Source: Trichoplusia ni (taxonomy: Eukaryota; Arthropoda; Insecta; Lepidoptera; Noctuidae). Taken from it: 64,000 nt of DNA. Position 1 is the first letter of the stretch. The number at the start of each line of letters is the position of its first letter. Location of the stretch: assembly GCF_003590095.1 (NCBI RefSeq), contig NC_039482.1, forward strand, positions 6,527,657-6,591,656, written 5' to 3'. The notes beneath the pieces were generated by a model. It worked only from the letters and a program-made list of their open reading frames with translations, ran no database searches and was not told the origin of the DNA. Position numbers and translations under genes: made by a program. Shown piece after piece: positions 22,624 to 33,700 of the stretch.

Positions 22624-22854
22624 GACAGTATGGCTGCCAAATTGAACAGAGCGCCGCGAAAATAAAATTATGAAGTATTCAAACAAGATTCAAACATTTT
22701 TTTCATAATATTACTTTTTTAATTAATTCGTTCAAGAAAATAGATACGGATATTGAATACCTTCCCGTAAACCGACGTAGTATTGAGTATGTATTATATT
22801 ATTACTAATACTTACTAATATTACATAGAGCTATAATTATTTTTTAAGGGTGAG

Positions 22855-22990
22855 CGACGTTATGCGGATTCGATTCCCGCGTAAGACAAGGGTTTGTGGG
22901 ATCCACGAATGCTTGTCCTGAGTCTGGGTGTATTTGTGCATGTGACTTGAATGTGCATATGTGAAACCACCCGCGACACAAGCGTCTAAT
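22855..22990 (+). mobile_element. tRNA-derived SINE fragment
   Basis: B-box-like GGATTCGATTCCCGCGT is followed by GATCCACGAATGCTTGTCC and GAGTCTGGGTGTATTTGTGC, the same body as 17085 and 56459. The A-box end is degraded. Confidence 0.5.
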
Positions 22991-24278
22991 AAGTTAGTGC
23001 GGAAGACGTTTTAAAACTAAAAGTGTTCTTGTCAGTAAATCTATTTTCATAGCCTTCATTCCTGTCAGCGTGACGTACCCAAGTGGTAAAATTGGAACCC
23101 TATTACTAGAGCTCCGGTGACTATCCCTCCGCCAGGCTGCATCTCATGAAATGTGATAGATGTTCATAGAAGAATGCCGCATTAGCACCAAATAATAAAA
23201 ATCAACATCGAGGTTGAATTGATTCGGTTTATGACAGGTTTTGTTTTTTCCAATTTGATTTTTTGTGCCCCCTTTTTCACGAGTACGATTCGCAATTGGC
23301 TGACAAAAAGTTAAATAATGAAACATAAGCGTTTAGTTTTAAATTAAGACAAATTATTCAAAATGAAGTCTGTTCTTGAGTAAACAATTTTTTTTTTCAA
23401 AGTGAAGTTCAAATAAACTGTTGGTCTGATTGTTCCAGGTAAGGCGATGGAAGAAAAATATTGTAACACACCAGCAATAATATTCAATGCAATGCAAATA
23501 TAAGTAAGTGTACCTACATAGAACATAAAGTAATAAGGAATTATGGCTTTTTAGCTACAAAAAAAATGGCCAAAAAAAATATGAAATATCAATTTTATTC
23601 TAAATGTAGACTTCTTAGATACCCCTTTTCAGTATATCTATTCCTCATAATTGATAAACAAACACAGAAAAAAATCTGTTGAACATACGTTATGAAACAG
23701 CAAAATAGAGCACTCTTAATAGAGCTATCCGAAGTGCAACAGGAGCTCATAAATCAATATGATTTCCCGGGCGCACAGCGCCCCCCCCCAGTTTCAAGGC
23801 CGAAGCCGGCAGTTCGGAGCATATTTAGTATAGTTACAGGCAATACAGATATAGTCTGCTTGCATTCGCAGGTACCCTAACCACCCCTCACATCCCTTCC
23901 CCTTCGCTTCCGCGCAGATCGCAAGTCGCATTCGAGCGCCAGACCACGCATCGCATCGTCAGGTCAGTGCTATTTTAAATAATTCCTCTCTCTGCATTTT
24001 ATAGTGTCAGAATTTTAAATGTATTGAAGTTGGAAATAACTTAACGCCTAGAATACTGAGGATATTGTTAAATGTGATAGCCTTTTCTTTGAGGAAATAT
24101 AGTCTGTGGTTCACGAAGACAACGAGAACAATCCGTTTACCAAGACCCGGCACGTCGCGAGTAGCTCTGACACTATACGTCATAACACAGTTGGTTTATC
24201 GTTTAGTTTTTTGTTTACAATTAAATCGTGTTTATGTTATCGTCATTTGTTCGAAAATCTGTGTAAATTAATCAGGAC

Positions 24279-27200
24279 ATGGATACGGTAAGTGTTTTTT
24301 GCTATATGTGATATTTTAAGCATTAATATGGATGGAAAGTGTAAAATCGAAGTTTCTGTATAGATGGAGTTTCTATTTACATGCTCTGCGAGTTTTGAAT
24401 TTACGACCAAATATCTTTAAAATTTAACAGATAATACGCATGCGCGCTGCGTCCTTTTTGTTTCACCCTTGCCCTATAGACTAATGCAGAAAACCAGTAA
24501 TCTGATTTTAAATTTAGTAAAGGTTTTTGGTTATAATCACTAGACTCAACTATTAGTAAAATAATGGCGCAAATGTTTACAAATGTTTTTTTTATTTATT
24601 ATTAGAATACATAATAATTGAGATCTATGTTAAAAAAAATGCGAAAAAAGGACAGCTAAAGATATCAAGCACTATTGTTCAATTTATTTATCAATTATTT
24701 TCAAATATATTATTTATATGTAAAGTGTGTTAAATATAAATGCGACTCAGTAAACCAAATAGAAAATGTTAGAAAAAAAAGGAATCTTGTATTAAAAATG
24801 AACATAGTTGTCTGCTGTTGCTGTTCTATTTATGAATTTGTATGCCCAAGGTTCACATTCAATTTTAATGCGGGCACCACTGATTTTTTCAGCTAAGTAA
24901 CAGTGTTTTACAAGAAGTGACTGCCTATCTGACCTCCTCAACCCAGTTACCTGGGCATCACAATACCCCTTATTTAGACTGGTTGTCAGACTTTCAAGGT
25001 TCTGAGTACCTGTAACAACTGTCAAAGATTTATAAATAACAGCCGGGAACCACAATTTAACGTGCCTTCTGAAAGACAGAGTCACTCGTTATGACAAAGA
25101 TGGTCACCCATGTACAGACTAGCCGCGCCATGCATAGGTTAACCTGTGATCGATTCACTTAAGCAGTTATAGCTTAGCCACGAGCTCCGCATCCTGAATA
25201 TACTACAAATATTGATAATTTGTATAACCTGGTGTTTATTAATGTTGGCTCTGCAATGACTCGTTTAAATATTTTATTCTGCTTTGAAAGTGATCATTTG
25301 ACAGATTGTAAAATTAACCAAACATTACGGGATACATGTACTTAATTCAATTTGATTTTATGCTGCATTATTTTGAATTGATTTCAAAAATATTTTTTTA
25401 TAATAAATATTGCTTTTTGTTGTGATTGTGAACAAAATGCTTACTCATGGAGGCAATAGGTGCTGATGTTTTCGAACCCTAGTTCGTTTGTCCTTTTTCC
25501 TTTGATGTTTGATGCCCATTGGGTTTTTGTTCAAAAAGTGTTTTTTTTTTTTGGTATATTTTATTTTTACTTTGGTGTTACATGCAATACAATTTGAAAG
25601 CCCTATGATAGGACTCTTACTGATTCCATGAAACTATGCAAAAGCTTTTGATCAAATATGGTTTTAAACATCTCGCTTTACTTGTTTGTTACAATCCGTG
25701 AAAACTGTCAATAGATTGCTCGTAATACGAAGTGAGTGTAGGTTTAGCGAGTAAACATATAAAAGATTTTTCAGTGCAATTCAATACTTAATTAAAGTTT
25801 AAAAAATATATGATACATAGAAATATCTTTTTTCGTAAAGACTATCGATTACTATAAAATATGGTCGCATTTATAAAAAAAAAAGAATGCTACAAAATAG
25901 GGTCGCATTTATAAAAAAAAAAATTGAATTTTGTTTATCCTTTTCAAATTCCATATTAGATGAAAAATATAAGTGTTGATGTAAAATTTAGCTTGTGCTA
26001 TAACAGATATACAGCTGCACATATAACAGAGCAGCCAAAGATAGATCTCGATGGCGTGCAATTGGGGAGGCCTATGTCCAGCAGTAGACGAATATGAGCT
26101 GATGATGATGATACATGTAACCACGTCACATCTTTTTTGGACATTTATGTGACACAGTAACCATGGCTTAAAAACTCGTGAGACTTTCCCGAAATTGTAC
26201 ATAGCACACAATTTTTTAATTTTTTATTCTTTTAGTCTTATTAAAATGTTGTTAGCGATTTATTCTATTTGGAGACTATCAGAAATTATTATCGCGAAAT
26301 TTATTTAAAGTTTCGTAGTATTTTAAAAGTCGTTTAGTATTTAAAAATACTCTTAAGCTCTGAAGAAAAACAAAGATGACAATAAGGCTCGGTTCATATA
26401 CTTTGAAGGTGTGAATGAACAGTTTTGCCTTTTTTGGGTTTTAAGAGTCAAATCGTAACCTAACTCTGTGGTAACCCTGTCTCTCTCTCGGTGCGTCCGT
26501 CAGTAACAAGGCTGTAGGTATCTTAAACAACTAAATGCTATAAATAAAGATCGCGTTTAAAAAATCTTGTTACCGTCATGATTGGTGTCTATTTTTGTTT
26601 CCAAATTTTTTTATTTGTCCTATTTGTAAGGAACCCTGAAAACGAGCCTTACACGTACTTGACTGGTTTTAATTTAACATTCATCTGTTCTGTCGTTACA
26701 CGATGCATAGTCTGATGTAAACCGCGCTGGTGGTAACGTACTCGTCAGCGTGGACCAGACATACTTGCTAACACATTTCAAATGCTCTGAACTTCGCACA
26801 AAAGTTTAATGAAATCTTTTTGAAGTAAAACTTTTTCTACGCAAGCTTGACTTGGGGTAAAGGTAAGCGTTACGAATAGTGTGATCCGACGAAGCAAACG
26901 CTAGTAGACTGGGGGATGGGGGAAAAAAAATAGAATATTATATTTGCCGAGACTGAGCAAAAGAAGTTTCACTTTAGTCATAATTACACTCGTTTTTTTA
27001 GGGTTTCGTACCTCAAAAGGAAAAAACGGAACCCTTATAGGATCACTTGGTTGTCCGTCTGTCAAGACCCTTTTTCTCGGGAACGCGTGGAGGTATGAAG
27101 CTGAAATTTATATCGATTACTCAAGTCTACTGTCCCTTGCAGCCTCAAATTTCTAAGCCAACGCAATCAAAAGATACAGCCGTTTATGCTGCAAATTTTC

Positions 27201-30200
27201 GACACTTGCAAGGGAATCAAAACCTACAGGGTGCTTCCCGTGAACTCAGAATCTTGAAATTTGGTACGAAGCAACGTCTTATAGCATAGATAAAGGAAAA
27301 ATTATGAAAACCATAAATTTTTAGTTACATCACATAATATATATTTTTTTAATAATTTTAAACTTACTACCTATTTCCTCATAAACGCGTAGAGGTATTA
27401 AATTGAAATTCATACCAAATACTCAGGTCTATAATACCTTTAAGCTGTAACAAAATCAAACTTCTATGTCAACGCAATCAAAAGAAACAGCAATTTAAGC
27501 TGCATATTTTGAAACTCGCAAGTACTCGCAAGGGAATCAAAACCTAAAGGGTACTTCCAGTCGTAAGTCGACCTAGAATCTTGAAATTTGGCATGAAGCA
27601 ACGTTTTATAGCACACATAAAGGAAAAATTCCGAAAACCTTAAATTTTTTGTTACATTACAAAATATATATTTATATGACTCGATTGTAGTAATGAACGA
27701 ACTTTGTAAACCTTGCAGGTTTGTACGGAACCCTCGGTGCGCGAGTCCGTCTCGCACTTGGCCGGTTTTTTTTTGACATTTGAGCGAAATTCGAGTATAC
27801 CCTATCCAATATACCAAAATAACAAAAATAAACTAAGAATCCAAACTTCTCAACATTTTTTTTATAAAATAAAATTTAAGATAATTGGTTGTATTTTTCT
27901 TGCAGCACAGTTACTATCTTCAACATAATGACTTATGTAATTTATAAGGTTCACTTATTTCACGAATGTACACTTACACAATTTAAGTAATAAAAACAAT
28001 AAATAAAATAAAAACTTAAGAATAACAACAATAAATAACGATAAAACAAGGAAATAACTAAAATATGAAAATACGAAAGTACGCTAGCATCAACGAGTAA
28101 AAAAGCATGGTGGTGGTCATAGTACTACCAAATCAAAAAGCTTCTCCTGTCAAGTAAAATATTCAGGTTTGAGGTATTCCTTAAATTGTCACCATATGAA
28201 ATAGCGTTGAAGTTTGGAAAAGCTGTCTTATTAGGTGCCTTTTAAGGTACGATTTGCAAAGCATAAATATGAATATTTAAAATTACATTTTAAAGTGACT
28301 CAATCAACTTATTATTGTAGTCAATTTCAGACTTTTATAATAAATATCTAATTATTCCAAATAAATCCAGCCATAAAAATATGACATCGAAAAACTCTTT
28401 GAATGGTTTGTTTACACTATATTTTTTGGGTATTTTGGATAGGGTATAGGATAAACATTATTCTGCAATCTCACTTATAGGTATATCATTAAACAACAAT
28501 TAAAAATGTACATTACAAAATATTTGGTTATATTCGCATCTCTGTCCATATTTTTGTTTAATGAATTACAAAATGTAATTGAATATAATATTAAGAATTG
28601 TGTTTTGGTTAGCCGTTAAGTGTGTGTTTTTTTCTAGGGTAATTATGGGTGGACTTATACCAGAGACTCAGCTGGGTGCGATGCGGTTCACGTTAAAGAA
28701 GAAGTAGATCACAGACCTTTATCCCCAATAGTGTACACAACTAGACTCGAACAACTAGACATCTTCAGGAACAACACAAAACATAAAAAAGCAAAAAAAA
28801 TATATGAAATTGTCGCCCAACAGAGTAAGCCCGTATTTAATCCTCTCAAGCGCAATACACTAGGCTGTCTTGGAATAACACATCAAAGATTAAAAGAGAA
28901 GATTCATATAATCAATTCAGAGGTGCATTCGGGAAAAAGTACAAAATTTCGTCGGTATGAATCCAATAGTGAGAAACAAATGTACGCTGATGAAGATTGT
29001 ACCGGTAGTGACAGATCAGCCAGTGACAGTAGCTTGCAGGAGATAAAACTCTCGGATACACCTATAAAGCCCCAGCACCCCATAAGCAACCCAAATGGTA
29101 TCATTATTTATGATCATCAACAAAATGAAGCCGAAAAATATAGCTTCGATAAAAATTACCGCGTAACGGATTATAAGAAAGTCGATGACAATATTACGGC
29201 CGCATTCAATGATTCGCCATTTCACAGAGTCTACTGTTGTTGCTGGTTCGAAAGAGAAAGATTTCTAAATGTATCTTTTCCTCAAGAAACAGCGAAAGGC
29301 TTAAGAAAACCACACAATTGCAGACCCGGTCATTGCTTGTGTTGCTGCAAGATAAACGAAACAGTATCTACACCGCAACCTATTAATGACTTGGAGAAAA
29401 CGTCACCAAGTACTTGGTTCAAGAATTTAACAAACAATGTTCCGTTAAGTTGTTTTGTATCGGATACCGACCAGGCACAAAACAAGAGTACGGCATCGAA
29501 TAACCTTCTTGTCAAATGCCTAACCGTACCTCCAAGCGCACCGAAAACGAGGAGTAACCAACCAAAAGAAAACGCAATATTTACAAATCCAACGAATCTT
29601 CAATTTCCTGGTGAATATTATCAGATCGGCTTAAATGGTGAAATTGAATTATTATGTAAGAATGTAAATGAAAAAGAAAATCTTTTAAATCTTAAAAATT
29701 TTAGTCTTTTTAGGTTTATGTTAATAACTAATAAATATAATATTTGTTGCTGGTATAAACGTGAACAGTATGCTTATTCATTGTTACAAGAAGGAGTTCC
29801 TAGCAGTTCTGTTAATTTTATAAGAAACCCGCATCGTTGTCTCATAAACTACTGTGCTTGTTGTTGTAAGCCAGAAAATACAGTGAAATCTAAACTTCAA
29901 CTATTGCCTTTGACTGCCAGACATTCTAATGATGTATTATACAATAAATCCCTTCCTAATGGTAGAGTTTCGACTATAACAAAAACAAATTTCGAACGTT
30001 TCCAATTTGACCATTCATTTTACATTCCATTAGAAAGCTTTATTGTTGCTTTGCGACTGCCGATCGCCGACAGTGCAAGTGAAATTAAACAATTAAAAGA
30101 GCCAGAAAAAGTTATAGAAATTTTAACAAAATTTAGTCAAATAAAGTTCACGATAAAAGGGACGCTTGCAAAACACACTGTAGTTGCCGACGTTGATTTG

Positions 30201-30527
30201 AAAACTATGTCGAAAACGGAATTGTCTATTTTAAAGACTACACTTGACTTAATTAAATCTATGATTGTAAATAAAAGACGTTATTTTACAGAAAAGTTTG
30301 AGAATAGTAAGAAAATTATTGATATTAGTCCGACTCTAAACGAACAAGAGCCGGTTGCATCTAAAACATCCGAAACGTCGTCGTCATTGACAGAGTTATT
30401 GTCCAATATAGCTGCTACGACAAATAAACAGCATATCGCATCCTTCAGAGAATATGCATCCATCAATTTTCCAGAATTAGAAATTAGCCAGGGTAGTTAC
30501 AGTTCTAATAGAAAATCTAGTGCTTGA
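24279..30527 (+). CDS. Unrecognised protein with two Cys/His-rich modules; paralogue of the 50-62 kb gene
   Basis: Model: exon 1, 24279-24287 (ATG GAT ACG, donor GTAAGTG), joined in phase 0 to exon 2, 28638-30527 (acceptor TTTTTTTCTAG), giving 632 residues. The second exon is certain as coding; the three-codon first exon is inferred. Early block SPIVYTTRLEQL (about 34-45). Cys/His modules at about 203-241 (CCCW ... H.C...C.CCCK) and 373-413 (CCWY ... H.C...C.CCCK), likely metal-binding. Block GEYYQIGLNGEIELL near 330-340. A C-terminal block contains IKGTLAKHTVVADVDLKTMS. There is no signal peptide or membrane span. The YTTRL, Cys/His and GT-TV blocks recur in the same order in the gene at 50470-62271, which also has a THAP domain this one lacks. 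Function unknown; nuclear location inferred from the paralogue. Confidence 0.62.
24435..24446. promoter_or_regulatory. NRF1/Ewg-like palindrome near the 24-kb gene
   Basis: TACGCATGCGCG, close to the NRF1 family consensus YGCGCATGCGCR, lies 150 bases after the first coding exon. The same 12 bases occur at 49842-49853 upstream of the paralogous THAP gene. Confidence 0.3.
24905..25195 (-). mobile_element. 5S-rRNA-headed SINE, reverse orientation
   Basis: Reverse copy of the 9730/13490 family. GATGGTCACCCATGTACAGA and TTAACCTGTGATCGATTCAC are the 5S-like head reversed, and TGACTGCCTATCTGACCTCC is the body reversed. It lies in the long first intron of the 24-kb gene. Confidence 0.6.
26022..26113 (+). 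mobile_element. LINE 3' end with RAAKDRSRWRAIGEAYVQQ
   Basis: Translates RAAKDRSRWRAIGEAYVQQ then stop, followed by a TGATGATGATGAT tail. This is the end of a reverse-transcriptase ORF of the type found at the 3' end of many lepidopteran LINEs. It is 5'-truncated and within the first intron of the 24-kb gene. Confidence 0.65.
26995..27772 (+). repeat. Lepidoptera-type dispersed repeat, internally duplicated
   Basis: Begins GGGTTTCGTACCTCAAAAGG and ends TACGGAACCCTCGGTGCGCG, then TCGCACTTGGCCGG, a pair of end phrases common in moth genomes. An inner block occurs twice: GCCAACGCAATCAAAAGATA near 27160 and GTCAACGCAATCAAAAGAAA near 27468, each followed by CTTGAAATTTGG and AAGCAACG. It lies in the first intron of the 24-kb gene and has no coding capacity. 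Confidence 0.55.
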
Positions 30528-30533
30528 GTTTTC

Positions 30534-30539
30534 AATAAA
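30534..30539 (+). terminator. AATAAA just after the stop of the 24-kb gene
   Basis: AATAAA begins seven bases after the TGA at 30525-30527. If used, the 3' UTR would be exceptionally short. Use is uncertain; no better hexamer stands out before the next gene's acceptor at about 30723. Confidence 0.3.
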
Positions 30540-30749
30540 TGGGTAAACTTAGTAGGGAACTCTTGCAAAAGAGACTCTTAAACCTAATATTTGATCCAAT
30601 GTCGGGTACTATATACTAGAATTTTTCGATATAACATACAATAATAAGAATTTAAAAACTTAAAAATAGACTCAAGTATACATTAAACGCAAAAAAACGA
30701 TTCTGTGTGCTATTTCATTTCAGATAACAAAGATATTCAAGCAGCCAAA

Positions 30750-33700
30750 ATGGATTTACACAATGGTCCTAATGCATCTCATAATGATCAATTAAGATCA
30801 GTTCAAACAAGACACAAGGATAGTAAAAACAAAAATCACAAACGAAAAGACAGAAAATCAAAAAGTAAAAACAAAGCGTCGTCGAAGTCGAAGAAAAGCA
30901 AAACACCCACCATTCATAAAACACCCCTAAACAAGACAGATGAGTTATTCGACGTCCCGTCTTCAGCAGTTTTATCAAATTATACGTTTGTTCCTTCCCA
31001 AAATGGTGGTAATACCGTAAAATTGAGAAGGATGAGTACTACATCGCCACCGTCCACACCTGCAGCATCATCAAGCAGAGTAAAAAATAATGAAGTGCTA
31101 AGCGAAGCACAACCAAATCCTAAAAAAGCTGAAAAGGAGGACTCTTACAATATGAACGCAAATACCTTAAATGATCCTACAACCTCTGATGTTACGCAGG
31201 GGTTCAAAATTCCCAAAAAAAGGACTCGTTCAAAATCATTCGCAAAGGAATCCTCTGCAATCAAGAAACGACGTAAGTCTTGTCCGTCTTTGGATGAGTG
31301 TTACGGCGATTGTCCGAATGCATCCTCCAGCGCTCGTAAATATAAGGAATATAACCAAAATTCATCAAATATCTCAAGAGAAAAACAAGGAAATAATAAA
31401 AAACAACAACTACACGAAACAGCCATAGACCATAGACCAAGAACTAGGCAACGGACAAAAAGTTGTTGTATACCAGAGACAAACAAAGATTTATTGGCTA
31501 CCAACCCCAAAAAAATACCGTCTAGTCCTAAAAGTTTAGTGGATTCCTTGTATTTTAGCAGCCATGGAGATGCGAATTGTTCAATTCAACAACAATCCAA
31601 ACCAAGACGGAATAATGTTTCCGTAGATAAAAGTCATAATAGTAACGAAACTATAAATGAGGCTACCAAGCCTTTTCAATCCAAAATCATACACAGAGAT
31701 CAAACAAATAGCTTGCCTTCTTCAAGTGTTTTGCACAACGTCGTATCAAATCACAAAAAACGGCCTAACACTCGCAAAGTTGTTAATCACGAGGAAGTAC
31801 CAAAAAGCGCTTTACTTGGCGTAAATAATTGCACTTATGTAGACGAAAACGCAATTAACGATGCAACTATGCATCACAATTCTACGTTAAAAAAAGAGGA
31901 TATAAAAATCAGTACCAAAGGGCTTAAAAATAAACCATGTATTACTCATCATCGTAATTCTCGTTACATAAAAAAAAGTAGCTACAAAAATCTTAGGAAA
32001 CAACGTTTGTCAAATAATAAATCTTTAATCAGAACCAGACGTAGGTCAAATTCAACTGACTACAAGAAGATTGGGAAGTTAATTTATGATAAGAGAGCAA
32101 ATATTATCAAATTATCAGGCGATGTTCTTTTATTTAAATTAGAAGATGGAGCAAAGAATTTAGGTATCAAATCAATAAAAAAAAACATGTCCCTATTCTT
32201 ACTCTGTGTTGACGATTCTTTTGCTAAGACTAATGACATTCAAAGTATAGATGAGATTCTTGAAGAGCCATCTCGAAATACAGATAAAATTCAAGATTTA
32301 AACGAAGATGACAATGCGATTGACCGAACAGAAGATGCGCCGCAAGATTCAAGTAACGCCGTTGGTTCCAATACGCTAGAAAAACATTCACCAAGTAAAA
32401 ATATACTAAGGAATAGCATATCCGAAGGATCTCATCCATCTAAGCCAATTAAAAGTGAAATTATAACGAATGATTCTAATAGTAATTCCAATGTAAAAAA
32501 AAATACCCTTATTCATAGTTTTTTGTTGGGGGATTCTATAGATGATACGGATTCTCTTCAAAATATCTCACATGAAATTTCTAGTGCAGGTCTATCACAA
32601 ACACCCCCAATAGGCCCCTCTCACGGAGATTCTAATCATAATCTGAATGATGAATCAACCTCAGCCCATAATCAAAAATCGAATCCCAGCACAAACAGAA
32701 ATCCATGTGAAAACAACAAAGAATTAGCAATGAAAAGTGAAGTGAAGAATACTACTAATATTGAAACACAAAACGAGCTAAGGCTAAACACAGATAAAAT
32801 TCAAGATTTAAACGAAGATGACAATGTGATTGACCTAACAGAAGATGCACCGCAAGATTCAAGTAACACCATTTGTTCCAATAAACTAAGAAATAGCATA
32901 TCCGAAGAATCTCATCCACCTACGCCAATTAAAAATGAAAATACCACAAATGATTCTAATAATAATTCTAGTGTAAGATCCATAACCTCTATTCACAGTT
33001 TTCTGTTGGGGGATTCTATAGATGATACGGATTCTCTTCAAAATATCTCACATGAAATTTCTAGTGCAGGTCTATCACAAACACCCCCAATAGGCCCCTC
33101 TCACGGAGATTCTAATCATAATCTGAATGATGTATCAACCTCAGCCCATAATCAAAATTCGAATCCCAGCACAAACAGAAATCCATGTGAAAACAACAAA
33201 GAATTAGCAATGAAAAGTGAAGTGAAGAATACTACTAATATTGAAACACAAAACGAGCTAAGGCTAAACACAGATAAAATTCAAGATTTAAACGAAGATG
33301 ACAATGTGATTGACCTAACAGAAGATGCACCGCAAGATTCAAGTAACACCATTTGTTCCAATAAACTAAGAAATAGCATATCCGAAGAATCTCATCCACC
33401 TATGCCAATTAAAAATGAAAATACCACGAATGATTCTAATAATAATTCTAGTGTAAGATCCATAACCTCTATTCACAGTTTTCTGTTGGGGGATTCTATA
33501 GATGATACGGATTCTCTTCAAAATATCTCACATGAAATTTCTAGTGCAGGTCTATCACAAACACCCCCAATAGGCCCCTCTCACGGAGATTGTAATCATA
33601 ATCTGAATGATGAATTAATCGCAGCCAATCATCAAAAATCGAATCCCAGCACAAACAGAAATCCATGTGAAAACAACAAAGAATTAGCAATGAAAAGTGA

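Larger units (their letters stand above)
21594..24278. other. Divergent intergenic region between iav and the 24-kb gene
   Basis: iav is transcribed leftward and the next gene rightward, so this 2.7-kb stretch should hold both promoters. I see an X-box-like site at 22610-22623, a SINE at 22855-22990, and a GC-rich block at 23780-23960 with an exon-like segment ending CATCGTCAG before GTCAGTGC. A short open frame at 23692-23880 has no partner exon and is not called. Confidence 0.4.

Noticed and set aside
23692..23880. 62-codon open frame starting MKQQNRALLIELSEVQQE
   Set aside because: It has no splice partner, a poly-C run, and no conserved continuation; possibly a retroelement scrap or 5' leader sequence.
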